Positions 14,333-22,863 of a stretch of DNA of 33,429 nt are shown piece by piece. The first letter of the stretch is position 1, and every line of letters starts with the position of its first letter. The notes below the pieces were generated by a model. It ran no database searches, had not been told where the DNA came from, and saw only the letters and a list, made by a program, of their open reading frames with translations. Origin of the DNA: Gammaproteobacteria bacterium (GTDB taxonomy: Bacteria > Pseudomonadota > Gammaproteobacteria > Pseudomonadales > Azotimanducaceae); assembly GCA_026706385.1 (NCBI GenBank), contig JAPOYV010000128.1, positions 1-33,429 of the forward strand. Reading direction: 5' to 3'. Made by a program: the position numbers and the translations under genes.

Positions 14333-15028
14333 ATGGGTGTACTTAGAGACATGTTCACCGCGCTCAAGGGCGGTGCCAACGAGGTCGGCGAAGCCATCGT
14401 CGACGCCAATGCGATCCGCATCCTGGAACAGGAAATCCGCGATGCCGAGACCGCGATCGCAAGCGCCAAGCAGAGCCTGACGCGCATGAAGAGTTCCGAG
14501 ATCAAGCTCAAGCGCGAGGTCGCCACCATCGACGCCGACGTCGCCGACTACGAGCAGAAGGCCGTCAAAGCCCTCAACGCCGGCGAAGAGGCGCTGGCCA
14601 CGGAGGTCGCGGAGCGAATCGCGGAGCTCGAGTCCGAGCGGGGCGAAAAGGCAAGCGAACAAGCCACGCTCGATACGGAGGTCCAGAAGATCCACGCCAT
14701 GATCAAGGCGCGCGAACGCACCATTGCGAAGAACAAGCGCGAGTTGGACAAGGTCCGCACCGTGCAGGAGTTGCAACGGGCAACCGAGAGCGTCTCGAAG
14801 AACTTCGCGGCGACCGGGTCGAGTGGCCACCGCGTGTCCAAGGCTCTCGAACGCGTCAAGGCCAAGCAGCAAGGCTGGCAGGACCGCATGGAAGCCGGCG
14901 AATGGCTCGAGCACCAGGAGGCCGGCGACGATCTCGATGCCAAGTTGCGCGCCAAGGGGCTCGGCGACTCGGCCAACACCGGTGCGAGCGATGTCTTGGC
15001 CCGGCTCAAGGCTCGCCAAGCCGGTTGA
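14333..15028 (+). CDS. PspA/IM30 family protein (YjfJ-like)
   Basis: The 231-residue protein is predicted almost entirely helical, with long coiled coils (about residues 25-175), as in PspA, IM30/Vipp1 and the ESCRT-III superfamily. These bind stressed membranes as oligomeric rings or rods. The opening MGVLRDMFTALKGGANEVGE is a short amphipathic N-terminal region. A perfect AAAGGAGATC precedes ATG 14333. The partners (DUF2170 before, DUF2491 after) match the E. coli yjfIJK order, so it is YjfJ-like rather than the PspF-controlled PspA. No pspB, pspC or pspF gene is nearby. Confidence 0.9.
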   Translation: MGVLRDMFTALKGGANEVGEAIVDANAIRILEQEIRDAETAIASAKQSLTRMKSSEIKLKREVATIDADVADYEQKAVKALNAGEEALATEVAERIAELESERGEKASEQATLDTEVQKIHAMIKARERTIAKNKRELDKVRTVQELQRATESVSKNFAATGSSGHRVSKALERVKAKQQGWQDRMEAGEWLEHQEAGDDLDAKLRAKGLGDSANTGASDVLARLKARQAG

Positions 15029-15033
15029 CGCCG

Positions 15034-15681
15034 ATGCTCAAGAAACTGTTTCGCGCGCGGTTCAGCAAAGGCGATGCCAACGATGCTCGATCGCTCGAGT
15101 CGCCCGCCGATCTGACCGCCGGGGACCTCGTGACCTTCAAGCATCGCCTGGCGCTGCCCGGCGACGTTCAAGGGCAGACCTTCGAAGTCTCATCGGTCGG
15201 CGCCTATGAGTTCGAGGACGGCTTGTACCCGCAGCTCACCTTGGACGGCGCCGAATCGGGGCGCATCTTCCTGTCCTTCAAGGCGGGCGACGTAAGCGAA
15301 CTGTGCCTGTCGCGCGAGGTGCCGCGCCGGGACGTCCTGAAGCTGTTCGACGAAGACGCATTCAGCGCGCTCTGGGACGACGACTTCGCGGATCTCCAGG
15401 TCGTCTCCCGGCTCGACGCCTACGACGGCTGGCTGGCCGACGCCTACTCGCAAGTCAAGAAGTGGGCCGAAGGCTACTACCACAGCCGCGACCAGCGCGG
15501 CGAGACCCTGTCGCAATACGCGGACGACGACAGCGAAGAATTGCGCTACCACGAGTGCGAGGATGCGAGCGGCCGCTTCGGCATCACGGTCGAGGTCTGG
15601 GGCGACGGCGAGACCGAGGTGACCCTCGACGTCAACGTCGCGCCGGACGTCGTCGATGCCCTGTTTCCGGGAACGTCATGA
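15034..15681 (+). CDS. DUF2491 family protein (YjfK-like)
   Basis: The 215-residue acidic protein resembles YjfK: LTAGDLVTFKHRLALPGD at the start, YEFEDGLYPQLTLDG, and the C-terminal EVWGDGETEVTLDVNV. It has no signal peptide or membrane segment. ATG 15034 begins 5 bases after the PspA-family stop. The frame is open further upstream but only inside the PspA gene. Its stop overlaps the next start (ATGA), indicating a tightly coupled operon. The function is unknown; constant association with PspA-like and DUF2170 proteins suggests a physical partner at the membrane. Confidence 0.85.
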   Translation: MLKKLFRARFSKGDANDARSLESPADLTAGDLVTFKHRLALPGDVQGQTFEVSSVGAYEFEDGLYPQLTLDGAESGRIFLSFKAGDVSELCLSREVPRRDVLKLFDEDAFSALWDDDFADLQVVSRLDAYDGWLADAYSQVKKWAEGYYHSRDQRGETLSQYADDDSEELRYHECEDASGRFGITVEVWGDGETEVTLDVNVAPDVVDALFPGTS

Positions 15682-16055
15682 GTTCAGGCAGCGCGCCCGC
15701 CAGTCGCGCCCGTCGCCCGCGTCGGTCGAAAGGATCGACGCGGTTCCAGGCGGAGCGCCGGGCGCTGGGCAAGATCCAGGTCCACTTCGAGTTCCAGCAG
15801 GCGCTGATGCACAAGATCCGCATCGCCGCTGCAGCCGAGAACTTGAGCTACGCCGACTACGTGCGCAAGCTCGTTGGCCTTCCCTACGCGAAGATCCAGC
15901 GGCCTCGCATCAGCCTGTCCTTCGGCGCCGAAGACCTCGACCGGCTGGCTGGCCGGTACGGTCGGCCGGGGGCCGACCCGCAAGCCCTGAAGCGTTGTGT
16001 GATGGACGAGATCAGCAGTCAGCTCGATGCCGCAGATTCGCCGGATGACCCATGA
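15678..16055 (+). CDS. Small basic protein with ribbon-helix-helix-like core
   Basis: This 125-residue protein has a disordered, Arg/Ser-rich N-terminus (residues 1-25). A segment resembling a ribbon-helix-helix fold follows: a strand IQVHFEFQ then helices ALMHKIRIAAAAENL and YADYVRKLVGLP (~33-70). The rest is a less clear alpha/beta tail. RHH proteins are usually dimeric DNA binders and often autoregulators. I did not recognise a named family. It starts with ATGA overlap on the DUF2491 gene and ends with ATGA overlap on the channel gene, so it is made together with both. It could regulate the cluster or be a structural adaptor. Confidence 0.7.
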   Translation: MSSGSAPASRARRPRRSKGSTRFQAERRALGKIQVHFEFQQALMHKIRIAAAAENLSYADYVRKLVGLPYAKIQRPRISLSFGAEDLDRLAGRYGRPGADPQALKRCVMDEISSQLDAADSPDDP

Positions 16056-17167
16056 TCCCGCTGTGGTTCCGGCGGCGGCGGTACCTGCGCTTCACCCGGC
16101 ACGTCGCCGGCGCTATTCGCCGCCGCCTGATCCGCGTCGTTGCGGTTTTCGCCGCGCTATTCGGCATCCACGTGGCCGCCATGATGGTTGCCGAGGGCTA
16201 CGACCTCGGCGATGCGCTGTGGCTGACGATCACCACGGCGACCACCGTCGGCTACGGCGACATCTCGGCGAGTACGCCCCTAGGGCGCTGGGCGACCGTG
16301 ACATGCATGTACGTGTTCGGCATCTTCCTGCTCGCCCAGGCGGCGTCTGACGCCTTCGACTATCGCGCCTTGCTCCGGGAGCGGCGCCGACGCGGCGAAT
16401 TCCAGTGGAGAAACATGAACGACCACCTGCTCATCGTGAACGTGCCGGCCCAGGACGCCGACGCCTACCTCGTGCGTCTCGTCGACCACGTGCGGCGCAC
16501 CCCAGCGCTTGACGACATCCCGATACAGATCCTCACCCCCACGTACCCGGACGGGCTCCCGTCCGAATTGGTCGACGCCGGCGTCACCCACTACTCGGGA
16601 GTCGCCGAAAACACGCCCAATCTGGAGGCCGCCAACGTCGCCACGGCCCGCTGCATCGTGATCATCGCCGACGAACCCAACGACATTCGTTCGGATGCGC
16701 ATACCTACGACATCCTCACCCGCATGGCACAGATCCGCCGCGCAAGCGGTGCGCCGCCCGCGGTGGTCGTGGCCGAGGTGGTGGAAGACGCGGACCGAGC
16801 GAGAATACTCGGTGCCGGCGCCACCACCGTCGTGCGCCCGATTCGGGCCTACCCCGAACTCGTGGTGCGCGCCCTATCGGCACCGGGCGTCGAACAGGTG
16901 CTGGAGAACCTCTTCACCCACGATGCCGACAGGTTGGCGCGCTTCGACGCGGACTTCGAGAATCTCCGTTGGTCCGACGTGGTGGTCAGTTTCGTCAGGG
17001 GCGGTGCCGGCGTGCCCATGGGTTACATTGGGCCCGAGGGCGTCAACACCAATCCGCATCCGGGCGACCTGTGCAGCGGCCATGCCGTGATCTCCCTACT
17101 CGACGAACGCCTCGATGTCACGCACGACATGGTCGCGCGGTGCCTGAAGACGGCAGCGGAGTTCTAA
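16052..17167 (+). CDS. Two-TM potassium channel with divergent RCK domain
   Basis: The 371-residue protein has a basic N-terminus, TM1 (~28-46), a pore loop with the selectivity filter TTVGYGD (64-70), and TM2 (~80-98). A cytoplasmic regulatory region runs from ~125. The first RCK strand reads HLLIVNVPAQDADAYL, without the usual Gly-x-Gly-x2-Gly nucleotide loop, so NAD(H) binding may be altered. A later segment, GVPMGYIGPEGVNTNPHPGD, resembles the C-terminal lobe of some RCK channels. The start overlaps the preceding gene by four bases (ATGA). It is the last gene of the cluster and implies control of K+ flux across the inner membrane. Confidence 0.88.
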   Translation: MIPLWFRRRRYLRFTRHVAGAIRRRLIRVVAVFAALFGIHVAAMMVAEGYDLGDALWLTITTATTVGYGDISASTPLGRWATVTCMYVFGIFLLAQAASDAFDYRALLRERRRRGEFQWRNMNDHLLIVNVPAQDADAYLVRLVDHVRRTPALDDIPIQILTPTYPDGLPSELVDAGVTHYSGVAENTPNLEAANVATARCIVIIADEPNDIRSDAHTYDILTRMAQIRRASGAPPAVVVAEVVEDADRARILGAGATTVVRPIRAYPELVVRALSAPGVEQVLENLFTHDADRLARFDADFENLRWSDVVVSFVRGGAGVPMGYIGPEGVNTNPHPGDLCSGHAVISLLDERLDVTHDMVARCLKTAAEF

Positions 17168-17246
17168 CCTTAGTACCACTCGGACTCTCCGAACGGTCGG
17201 GATTTCCTTACAATCCAAAAGGTTGTTCGTTCGTCAACCGCCCGCC

Positions 17247-18929
17247 ATGTACCAGTACAGCGCGTTCGACCAGCGTTTCGTCGAGGAGCGGGTCGAGCAA
17301 TATCGGGACCAGACTCGGCGCTATCTCGCCGGCGAACTGACGGACGACCAGTTCCTTCAGTTGCGCCTGCGCAACGGCCTCTACATCCAGCGACTGGCGC
17401 CCATGCTGCGCATCGCCGTGCCCTACGGGCTGCTGACGGCGGCCCAGTTGCGGGCCTTGGCCGAGATCACGCGCACCTACGATAAGGGATACGCCCATCT
17501 GTCGACCCGGCAGAACGTCCAGATCAACTGGCCCGAGCTTCGGGTCGTCCCCGACATCCTGGCCGATCTCGCCGCCGTGCAGATGCACTGCATCCAGACC
17601 AGCGGCAGTTGCATCCGCAACATCACCACGGACCAGTTCGCCGGCGTGGCCGCCGACGAAATCGTCGATCCGCGACCCTATTGCGAGCTCATGCGGCAGT
17701 GGTCCACCTATCACCCCGAGTTCGACTGGCTGCCGCGCAAGTTCAAGATCGCCGTCAACGCGGCGCAGGCGGATCGTGCCGCGATCCACGTCCACGACAT
17801 CGGCATCAACATCCGCGCCGGCGACGACGGCAGACCGCGATTCGACTTCCTGGTCGGCGGAGGCTTGGGCCGCACGCCGGTCATCGGCAGCCTGATCCGC
17901 GAGGGTTTGCCCGAACAACACCTGCTGACCTACCTCGAAGCGATCTTGCGGGTCTACAACCGTTATGGCCGTCGCGACAACAAGTACAAGGCGCGGATCA
18001 AGATCCTCGTGCGCGCGATGACGCCGGAGAAGTTCCGGGCACAGGTGGATGCGGAATGGGAGCACCTGCGCGGCGGTCCGAGCACGGTTCCCGAAGAGGA
18101 AATCGAGCGCATCAAGGCCTGCTTCGTCCCCCACCCGTACGAAGACCTCGCCGACGAGACTCACCTCCTCGCCCGTCAGCGCCTGGCCGACCCAGCCTTC
18201 AACGCGTGGATGCGGAACAACGTCGCACCGCACAATCGCCCCGGCTACGCGATCGTGACGTTGTCGACCAAGGCCACGGGCGTTCCACCGGGCGACGTCA
18301 CCGAAGAACAGATGGATGCTGTCGCCGACTTCGCCGAGCGTTTCGGATTCGGGGAAATTCGCATCTCGCACGAGCAGAATTTCATTCTCCCGGACGTCCC
18401 GCAGAAGCACCTCTTGGCGGTCTACGAACTCGCGTGCGACCAGGCGCTCGGACAAGCCAACGCCGGGCTCCTAACCGACATGATCTGCTGCCCCGGCGGC
18501 GACTTCTGCTCGCTGGCGAACGCCAAGTCCATTCCCATCGCCGAGGCCATTCAACGGCGCTTCGACGACTACGACTACCTGCACGATCTCGGCCCGCTCG
18601 ACGTCAACATCTCGGGTTGCATGAACGCCTGCGGCCATCACCACGTCGGTCACATCGGCATTCTCGGCGTGGACAAGCGCGGCGATGAGTTCTACCAGAT
18701 CTCGATCGGCGGCAACCAGGCGGAGGACGCGTCCCTTGGTCGCATTCTCGGCCCGTCGTTCAAGCGCGCCGACGTGCCGGACGTCATCGACCGGATCTTG
18801 GCGGTCTACGTGGACAACCGGTTGGACGGCGAGCCGTTCCTGCACACTGTGCGCCGCATCGGCATCGAGCCGTTCAAGACGCACGTCTACGGGGTTGCAC
18901 AGCCGCCCGCATTGCGACGCGCCGGGTAG
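17247..18929 (+). CDS. cysI: Siroheme sulfite/nitrite reductase
   Basis: This hemoprotein carries out the six-electron reduction of sulfite to sulfide, or nitrite to ammonia, using siroheme and a 4Fe-4S cluster. The cluster ligands are present as C-x5-C (Cys415, Cys421 in CCPGGDFC) and C-x3-C (Cys458, Cys462 in GCMNACGHHHVG). The length is 560 residues from ATG 17247; a TTG eight codons earlier is less likely. The following DUF934 gene is the usual partner of the pseudomonad-type CysI, so assimilatory sulfite reduction is favoured over nitrite reduction. A TACAAT at 17209-17214 may be its -10. The 79-base gap separates it from the channel gene. No cysJ-like flavoprotein is in the window. Confidence 0.88.
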   Translation: MYQYSAFDQRFVEERVEQYRDQTRRYLAGELTDDQFLQLRLRNGLYIQRLAPMLRIAVPYGLLTAAQLRALAEITRTYDKGYAHLSTRQNVQINWPELRVVPDILADLAAVQMHCIQTSGSCIRNITTDQFAGVAADEIVDPRPYCELMRQWSTYHPEFDWLPRKFKIAVNAAQADRAAIHVHDIGINIRAGDDGRPRFDFLVGGGLGRTPVIGSLIREGLPEQHLLTYLEAILRVYNRYGRRDNKYKARIKILVRAMTPEKFRAQVDAEWEHLRGGPSTVPEEEIERIKACFVPHPYEDLADETHLLARQRLADPAFNAWMRNNVAPHNRPGYAIVTLSTKATGVPPGDVTEEQMDAVADFAERFGFGEIRISHEQNFILPDVPQKHLLAVYELACDQALGQANAGLLTDMICCPGGDFCSLANAKSIPIAEAIQRRFDDYDYLHDLGPLDVNISGCMNACGHHHVGHIGILGVDKRGDEFYQISIGGNQAEDASLGRILGPSFKRADVPDVIDRILAVYVDNRLDGEPFLHTVRRIGIEPFKTHVYGVAQPPALRRAG

Positions 18930-18934
18930 GCTCC

Positions 18935-19414
18935 GTGCCGCCAGTTCCCTGTCTGGTCCGGGACGGTCGGATCGTGGACGACGAGTGGACGCTCGTGGAA
19001 GAAGGCGATGCCGCGCCGGGCCTCATCGCGTCGCTGGACGCGTGGCGGCAAAACCCGGAAGGCGCGGGCGTCTGGGTCGAGGGCGACACGGCGGCGGAGG
19101 AGATCGGCCCCTTGGTGGCAGCCGCGCCGGTGGTCGCCGTGCGCTTCCCAGCCATCGTCGACGGTCGCGGTTTGAGCCTCGGGGCCTTGTTGCGCTCCCG
19201 CTACGGGTTCGAAGGCGAACTTCGCGCCTTCGGGGACATCATCCCGGACATCACCGAATACATGCACCGCTGCGGATTCAATGCCTTCGTGCTGCCCGAC
19301 CGGGAACAAGCCGAAGTCGCCATTGCCTGCATGGGACGCATGAGCGACCATTACCAAGCGTCGGTGCGGCAACCCAAGCCGCCGTTTCAAGAACCGACTA
19401 CGCGACGACCGTAA
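18935..19414 (+). CDS. DUF934 family protein, CysI-associated
   Basis: The 159-residue protein matches DUF934, found almost always behind cysI and near cysH in proteobacteria and thought to aid sulfate assimilation. Typical stretches are LRSRYGFEGELRAFGDI and MHRCGFNAFVLPDR. The GTG start at 18935 is 5 bases after the cysI stop, with GGGTAGG overlapping the end of cysI as a possible ribosome site. The exact role is unproven. No cysH follows; the next gene is an antiporter. Confidence 0.85.
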   Translation: MPPVPCLVRDGRIVDDEWTLVEEGDAAPGLIASLDAWRQNPEGAGVWVEGDTAAEEIGPLVAAAPVVAVRFPAIVDGRGLSLGALLRSRYGFEGELRAFGDIIPDITEYMHRCGFNAFVLPDREQAEVAIACMGRMSDHYQASVRQPKPPFQEPTTRRP

Positions 19415-19506
19415 GCCCCGTTCGCGCCAACCTAGCGGCCGGCGAGAGGTTGGCGGCTCTTGCCGAGGCGTAGCAGCAACAGGGGTCTAGGAGGCGAAAC
19501 CGGCCC

Positions 19507-20667
19507 GTGGGCATCATCGAGTCCTTTTTCGTCATCTTCACGGGTGCGGCGGCATTGGCGGCCGTCGCCCTCTACACGCGTCAGCCGCTGATCGTGGCGT
19601 ACATCGTCATTGGCTGTGCGCTCGGCCCGCACGGGCTCGCACTGGTCCCCGATGCCGCGCTCCTCGCCGAAATCGGCGAGATCGGGATCATCTTCCTGTT
19701 GTTTCTGGTGGGACTCGACCTGCCCCCGGGCAAGCTCAAGGACATGCTCGGGGAGTCGGTGGTCACGGCGCTCGCCAGTTCCGCCGTCTTCGGCGCTATT
19801 GGCTTCGGTGTGATGGCCCTGTTCGGCTACACCATCGTCGAGGCGACCATCACCGGCATCGCTTGCATGTTCTCGAGCACGATTCTCGGCATCAAGCTGC
19901 TCCCGACGACGGTGCTGCATCACCGCCACACCGGGGAAATCGTCATCAGCCTGCTGCTCATCCAGGACCTCATCGCGGTGGTCGCGCTCCTCATCCTCGC
20001 CGGATTCGACAGCGAGTCGGGTGGCTTGGTGGTGACGACGCTGACGGTCGCGGTGGCCTTGCCCGTGGTGCTGGGCGTCGCCTTCGCCGGGGTCCGCTTC
20101 GGCATCGAGCCGCTGCTGCGCCGCTTCGACGTATTCCGGGAGTTCACCTTCCTGCTCGCCATCGGCTGGTGCCTCGGCATCGCCTACCTGTCGCACACGC
20201 TCTACCTGTCCTTCGAGATCGGGGCCTTCGTTGCGGGGGTGTCGCTCGCCAACTCGCCGATCGCCCAGTACATCACGGAGAACCTGAGACCTTTGCGCGA
20301 CTTCTTCCTCGTGCTGTTCTTCTTCTCGGTCGGCGCGGCCATCAATCCGGCCGTCATCCTGCAGGTCTGGCTGCCCACCATCCTCCTCGCCGCGATCCTG
20401 GTCGCCGTCAAGCCGCCCGTGTTCCGCGCCCTGCTGCGCTGGCAGAAGGAACCCGCGGGCGTATCCACGGAAGTGGCCTTTCGCCTGGGCCAGGCCAGCG
20501 AGTTCTCGTTGCTTCTGGTGTTCGTGGCGGGTGCCGCGCTGCTCTCGGCCGAGGCCGCCCACGTGGTGCAGGGCGCGACGGTGCTTACGCTCCTGGCATC
20601 GACCTACCTGGTGATTTTCCGGTATCCGAGCCCTATCGCGGTCTCGGCGGAGCTACGCCGGGATTAG
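19507..20667 (+). CDS. CPA2-family cation:proton antiporter, no RCK domain
   Basis: The 386-residue integral membrane protein has about 12 hydrophobic segments and Na+/H+ exchanger family signatures: LIVAYIVIGCALGPHGL, FLLFLVGLDLPPGKLK, and SLLLIQDLIAVVALL with the conserved Asp. It resembles KefB/RosB-type antiporters exchanging K+ or Na+ for H+. The protein ends shortly after the last helix, so the usual TrkA-N/RCK regulatory domain is missing. GTG 19507 is preceded by AGGAGG at a somewhat long spacing of ~12 bases. It lies 92 bases after DUF934 on the same strand. The ion specificity cannot be judged from sequence. Confidence 0.85.
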   Translation: MGIIESFFVIFTGAAALAAVALYTRQPLIVAYIVIGCALGPHGLALVPDAALLAEIGEIGIIFLLFLVGLDLPPGKLKDMLGESVVTALASSAVFGAIGFGVMALFGYTIVEATITGIACMFSSTILGIKLLPTTVLHHRHTGEIVISLLLIQDLIAVVALLILAGFDSESGGLVVTTLTVAVALPVVLGVAFAGVRFGIEPLLRRFDVFREFTFLLAIGWCLGIAYLSHTLYLSFEIGAFVAGVSLANSPIAQYITENLRPLRDFFLVLFFFSVGAAINPAVILQVWLPTILLAAILVAVKPPVFRALLRWQKEPAGVSTEVAFRLGQASEFSLLLVFVAGAALLSAEAAHVVQGATVLTLLASTYLVIFRYPSPIAVSAELRRD

Positions 20668-20685
20668 CCGCGGGCGGGATGCGGA

Positions 20686-20699
20686 CGCGGACGTCCGCG
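20686..20699. terminator. GC-rich palindrome between convergent genes
   Basis: CGCGGACGTCCGCG is a 14-base perfect palindrome between the convergent antiporter and acuI stops. There is no T-tract on either side and no loop, so a role in termination is only a guess. Confidence 0.25.
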
Positions 20700-20724
20700 C
20701 ACCGAGGCAAGGTCGGACGGGCGG

Positions 20725-21723
20725 CTAGGCGCGCAAGTCCACGAGGCCACGCCCAACCATCTCGCCGGCGAGGATGCGGTCGATCGCGCCGGAGAGCGTG
20801 TCCAGGACAAGCGGCTCGACCAAGTCGTCCAAGCCGTCAAGCCGCCACTCGCCGCCGAGCTTGCGCCAAATGGCCTCCTTTCGGTCCAAGGGCAATTCGA
20901 CCGAGTCGATCCCTAAGAGGTTGACGTGGCGCAGGATGAACGGGAGCACCGTCGCGGGGATCTCTGGCGAAGCCACGAGGCCGCAGGCCGCCAGGCTCAT
21001 CCCGTAGCGCAGCGACTTCACGGCGTTGACGAGGATCTGCCCGCCCACGGTATCGACGACCCCGCCCCACGTCTCGCGCCCTAGTGGACGCTCGGCGCCG
21101 GCCAATGCGTCCTCCCGACTCATGATCGCGCTGGCACCCAAGCTCTTGAGGAATCCGTGCTGGGCCGCTTTGCCGGTTACTGCGTGGACCTCGTAGCCGA
21201 GCTTCGCCAGGAGCTTGACCGCGACGGAGCCCACACCGCCGGTGGACCCTGTGACCAGGACGGGGCCGCCTTCGGACGACATGCCCGCAGCCTCCAGCTT
21301 GTCGACGCAAAGGGCCGCGGTGAAGCCGGCGGTACCGAGGATCATGCTCGTGCGCAGGTCCAAGCCACTCGGCATCGGCACGGCCCACCCCGCGGGGATG
21401 CGGATCTTCTGCCCGAAACCACCCGCCGTGTTCATGCCGAGATCGAAACCGATAGCAATCACCTCGTCGCCCGGCGAGAAGGCGGCCACCGACGATTCCG
21501 CGACAACGCCCGCCGCGTCGATCCCGGGCGTGTGGGGGAAGTTGCGGGTGACGCCCGGGTTCCCGGTCGCGGACAACGCGTCCTTGTAGTTGAGCGACGA
21601 ATAGGCGACGTCGATGAGCAGTTCGCCGTCCGGCAGGTCCGCCGTCTCGCGCTCGACAACGCTGCGCGGATACTTGCGGTCTTCGGTCTTGTCGACCCGG
21701 AATGCACGAAACGCGCTACTCAT
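20725..21723 (-). CDS. acuI: Acrylyl-CoA reductase (NADPH), AcuI/YhdH family
   Basis: This zinc-independent medium-chain dehydrogenase reduces acrylyl-CoA to propionyl-CoA, a detoxification step in 3-hydroxypropionate and DMSP metabolism. The 332-residue length fits. Motifs are SSLNYKDALSATG near the start, the quinone oxidoreductase-like PGIDAAGVV, and the NADPH loop VTGSTGGVGSVAV. ATG 21723 overlaps the sohB stop by four bases and is preceded by GGGGGGA within the sohB end, so the two genes are translationally coupled. The frame extends 85 codons upstream inside sohB, but that part is spurious. Confidence 0.9.
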   Translation of the reverse strand: MSSAFRAFRVDKTEDRKYPRSVVERETADLPDGELLIDVAYSSLNYKDALSATGNPGVTRNFPHTPGIDAAGVVAESSVAAFSPGDEVIAIGFDLGMNTAGGFGQKIRIPAGWAVPMPSGLDLRTSMILGTAGFTAALCVDKLEAAGMSSEGGPVLVTGSTGGVGSVAVKLLAKLGYEVHAVTGKAAQHGFLKSLGASAIMSREDALAGAERPLGRETWGGVVDTVGGQILVNAVKSLRYGMSLAACGLVASPEIPATVLPFILRHVNLLGIDSVELPLDRKEAIWRKLGGEWRLDGLDDLVEPLVLDTLSGAIDRILAGEMVGRGLVDLRA

Positions 21724-22778
21724 CGAAATCCCCCCATGGTCCTGTCCAGTAGTCGGTGCAACGTGCTCTCGATCACGCTCGAGAACTGCCCGACGAGTTT
21801 TTCGATCGGGCGCTTGGGCTCCACCCAGGCCACCTCCAAAACCTCGGCGTCCGCGCATGCGCGTGCCAGGTATTCGTCGCTGGTCACGAGTTCGTCGACG
21901 AGCGCGCGATCCATGGCGCGTTGGCCGTACCAGGCCTCGCCGGTGGAAACGGCATCGAGGTCCAAGCTGGGTCGCCAATCCGCAACGTACTCCTTGAACA
22001 GCGCGTGGATGTCTTCAAGTTCCTCGCGCAGTTTTTCGCGGCCCTGCTCGGTGTTCTCGCCGAGAACGTCCAGCGTGCGCTTGTAGCGCCCGGCGGTGAG
22101 CACTTCGACGTCGACATCGTGCTTCTTCAGCAGCCGGTGGATGTTCGGAATCTGCGCGAGAACGCCAATGGAACCGACCACCGCGAACGGTGCGGCCAGC
22201 ACGCGGTCGGCAACAGCGGCCATGAGGTAGCCGCCGCTCGCAGCCACCTTGTCCACCACCGCCGTCAGTTTCAGCCCGTGGCTGCGCACCCGGGCGAGCT
22301 GCGACGCTCCGAGCCCGTACGCATGCACCATGCCGCCCGCGCTTTCAACGCGCACCACGACCTCGTCGGTCTCCGCGGCGGATGCGAGCACGGCGGAAAT
22401 CTCCAGCCTCAGGTTGTCGACGGCGCTCGCCTGGATGTCGCCGTTGAAGTTCAGAACGAATACGCGCCGCCGCTGGTCCTCCACGGGTCGTCCCCGGCGA
22501 CCCGCCTTGTCGCGCTGCTTGCGCTCGTGCTTGCGAGCCTTGGCTTCCCGCTTGCGCTGCTTCTTGGCGGCGGCGTGGGATATGGACGCCTCCTCGATCG
22601 CGCGGCCCATGTCGCGCAGGCGATCGTTGAGCAGCGTAATCTCGATCTGTCCGGTGGGGGGCTTGCGCATTGCACGGTGGGCGCTGGTCGCGGCCACTGC
22701 AGACAGCACGATCAGCGCGGCAACCACAACCGTCGCCGTCTTGGCGAGGAAGCCAAGGTATTCGAGCAGGAAATCCAT
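21720..22778 (-). CDS. sohB: Inner-membrane serine protease SohB (S49 family)
   Basis: This signal-peptide-peptidase-like protease is anchored by an N-terminal helix (residues ~10-32) with the protease domain predicted in the periplasm. The catalytic dyad is Ser181 (VAASGGYLMA) and Lys233 (AGRYKRTLD). A highly charged linker (70-105) joins anchor and domain. The 352-residue length matches E. coli SohB (~349). ATG 22778 is preferred; a TTG three codons upstream is possible. It is first in a two-gene operon with acuI and diverges from the SCP2-domain gene. Confidence 0.92.
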   Translation of the reverse strand: MDFLLEYLGFLAKTATVVVAALIVLSAVAATSAHRAMRKPPTGQIEITLLNDRLRDMGRAIEEASISHAAAKKQRKREAKARKHERKQRDKAGRRGRPVEDQRRRVFVLNFNGDIQASAVDNLRLEISAVLASAAETDEVVVRVESAGGMVHAYGLGASQLARVRSHGLKLTAVVDKVAASGGYLMAAVADRVLAAPFAVVGSIGVLAQIPNIHRLLKKHDVDVEVLTAGRYKRTLDVLGENTEQGREKLREELEDIHALFKEYVADWRPSLDLDAVSTGEAWYGQRAMDRALVDELVTSDEYLARACADAEVLEVAWVEPKRPIEKLVGQFSSVIESTLHRLLDRTMGGFR

Positions 22779-22863
22779 TGCGGGCAAGAGCCCTTACCGC
22801 TTGCTTGCTGGGCGGATTCTAGCGGTAATTGTCGTGCCCGCAACGAAAAGAGATAGATCGGCC

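Noticed and set aside
13781-15019. 412-codon antisense frame opposite DUF2170 and PspA genes
   Set aside because: Repetitive Leu/Asp/Gly composition caused by the codon bias of the coiled-coil gene on the sense strand.
17208-18455. 415-codon antisense frame opposite cysI
   Set aside because: Mirror of a strongly supported siroheme reductase gene; no motifs.
19432-20562. 376-codon antisense frame opposite the CPA2 antiporter
   Set aside because: Highly charged low-complexity sequence, the usual complement of a hydrophobic membrane protein gene.
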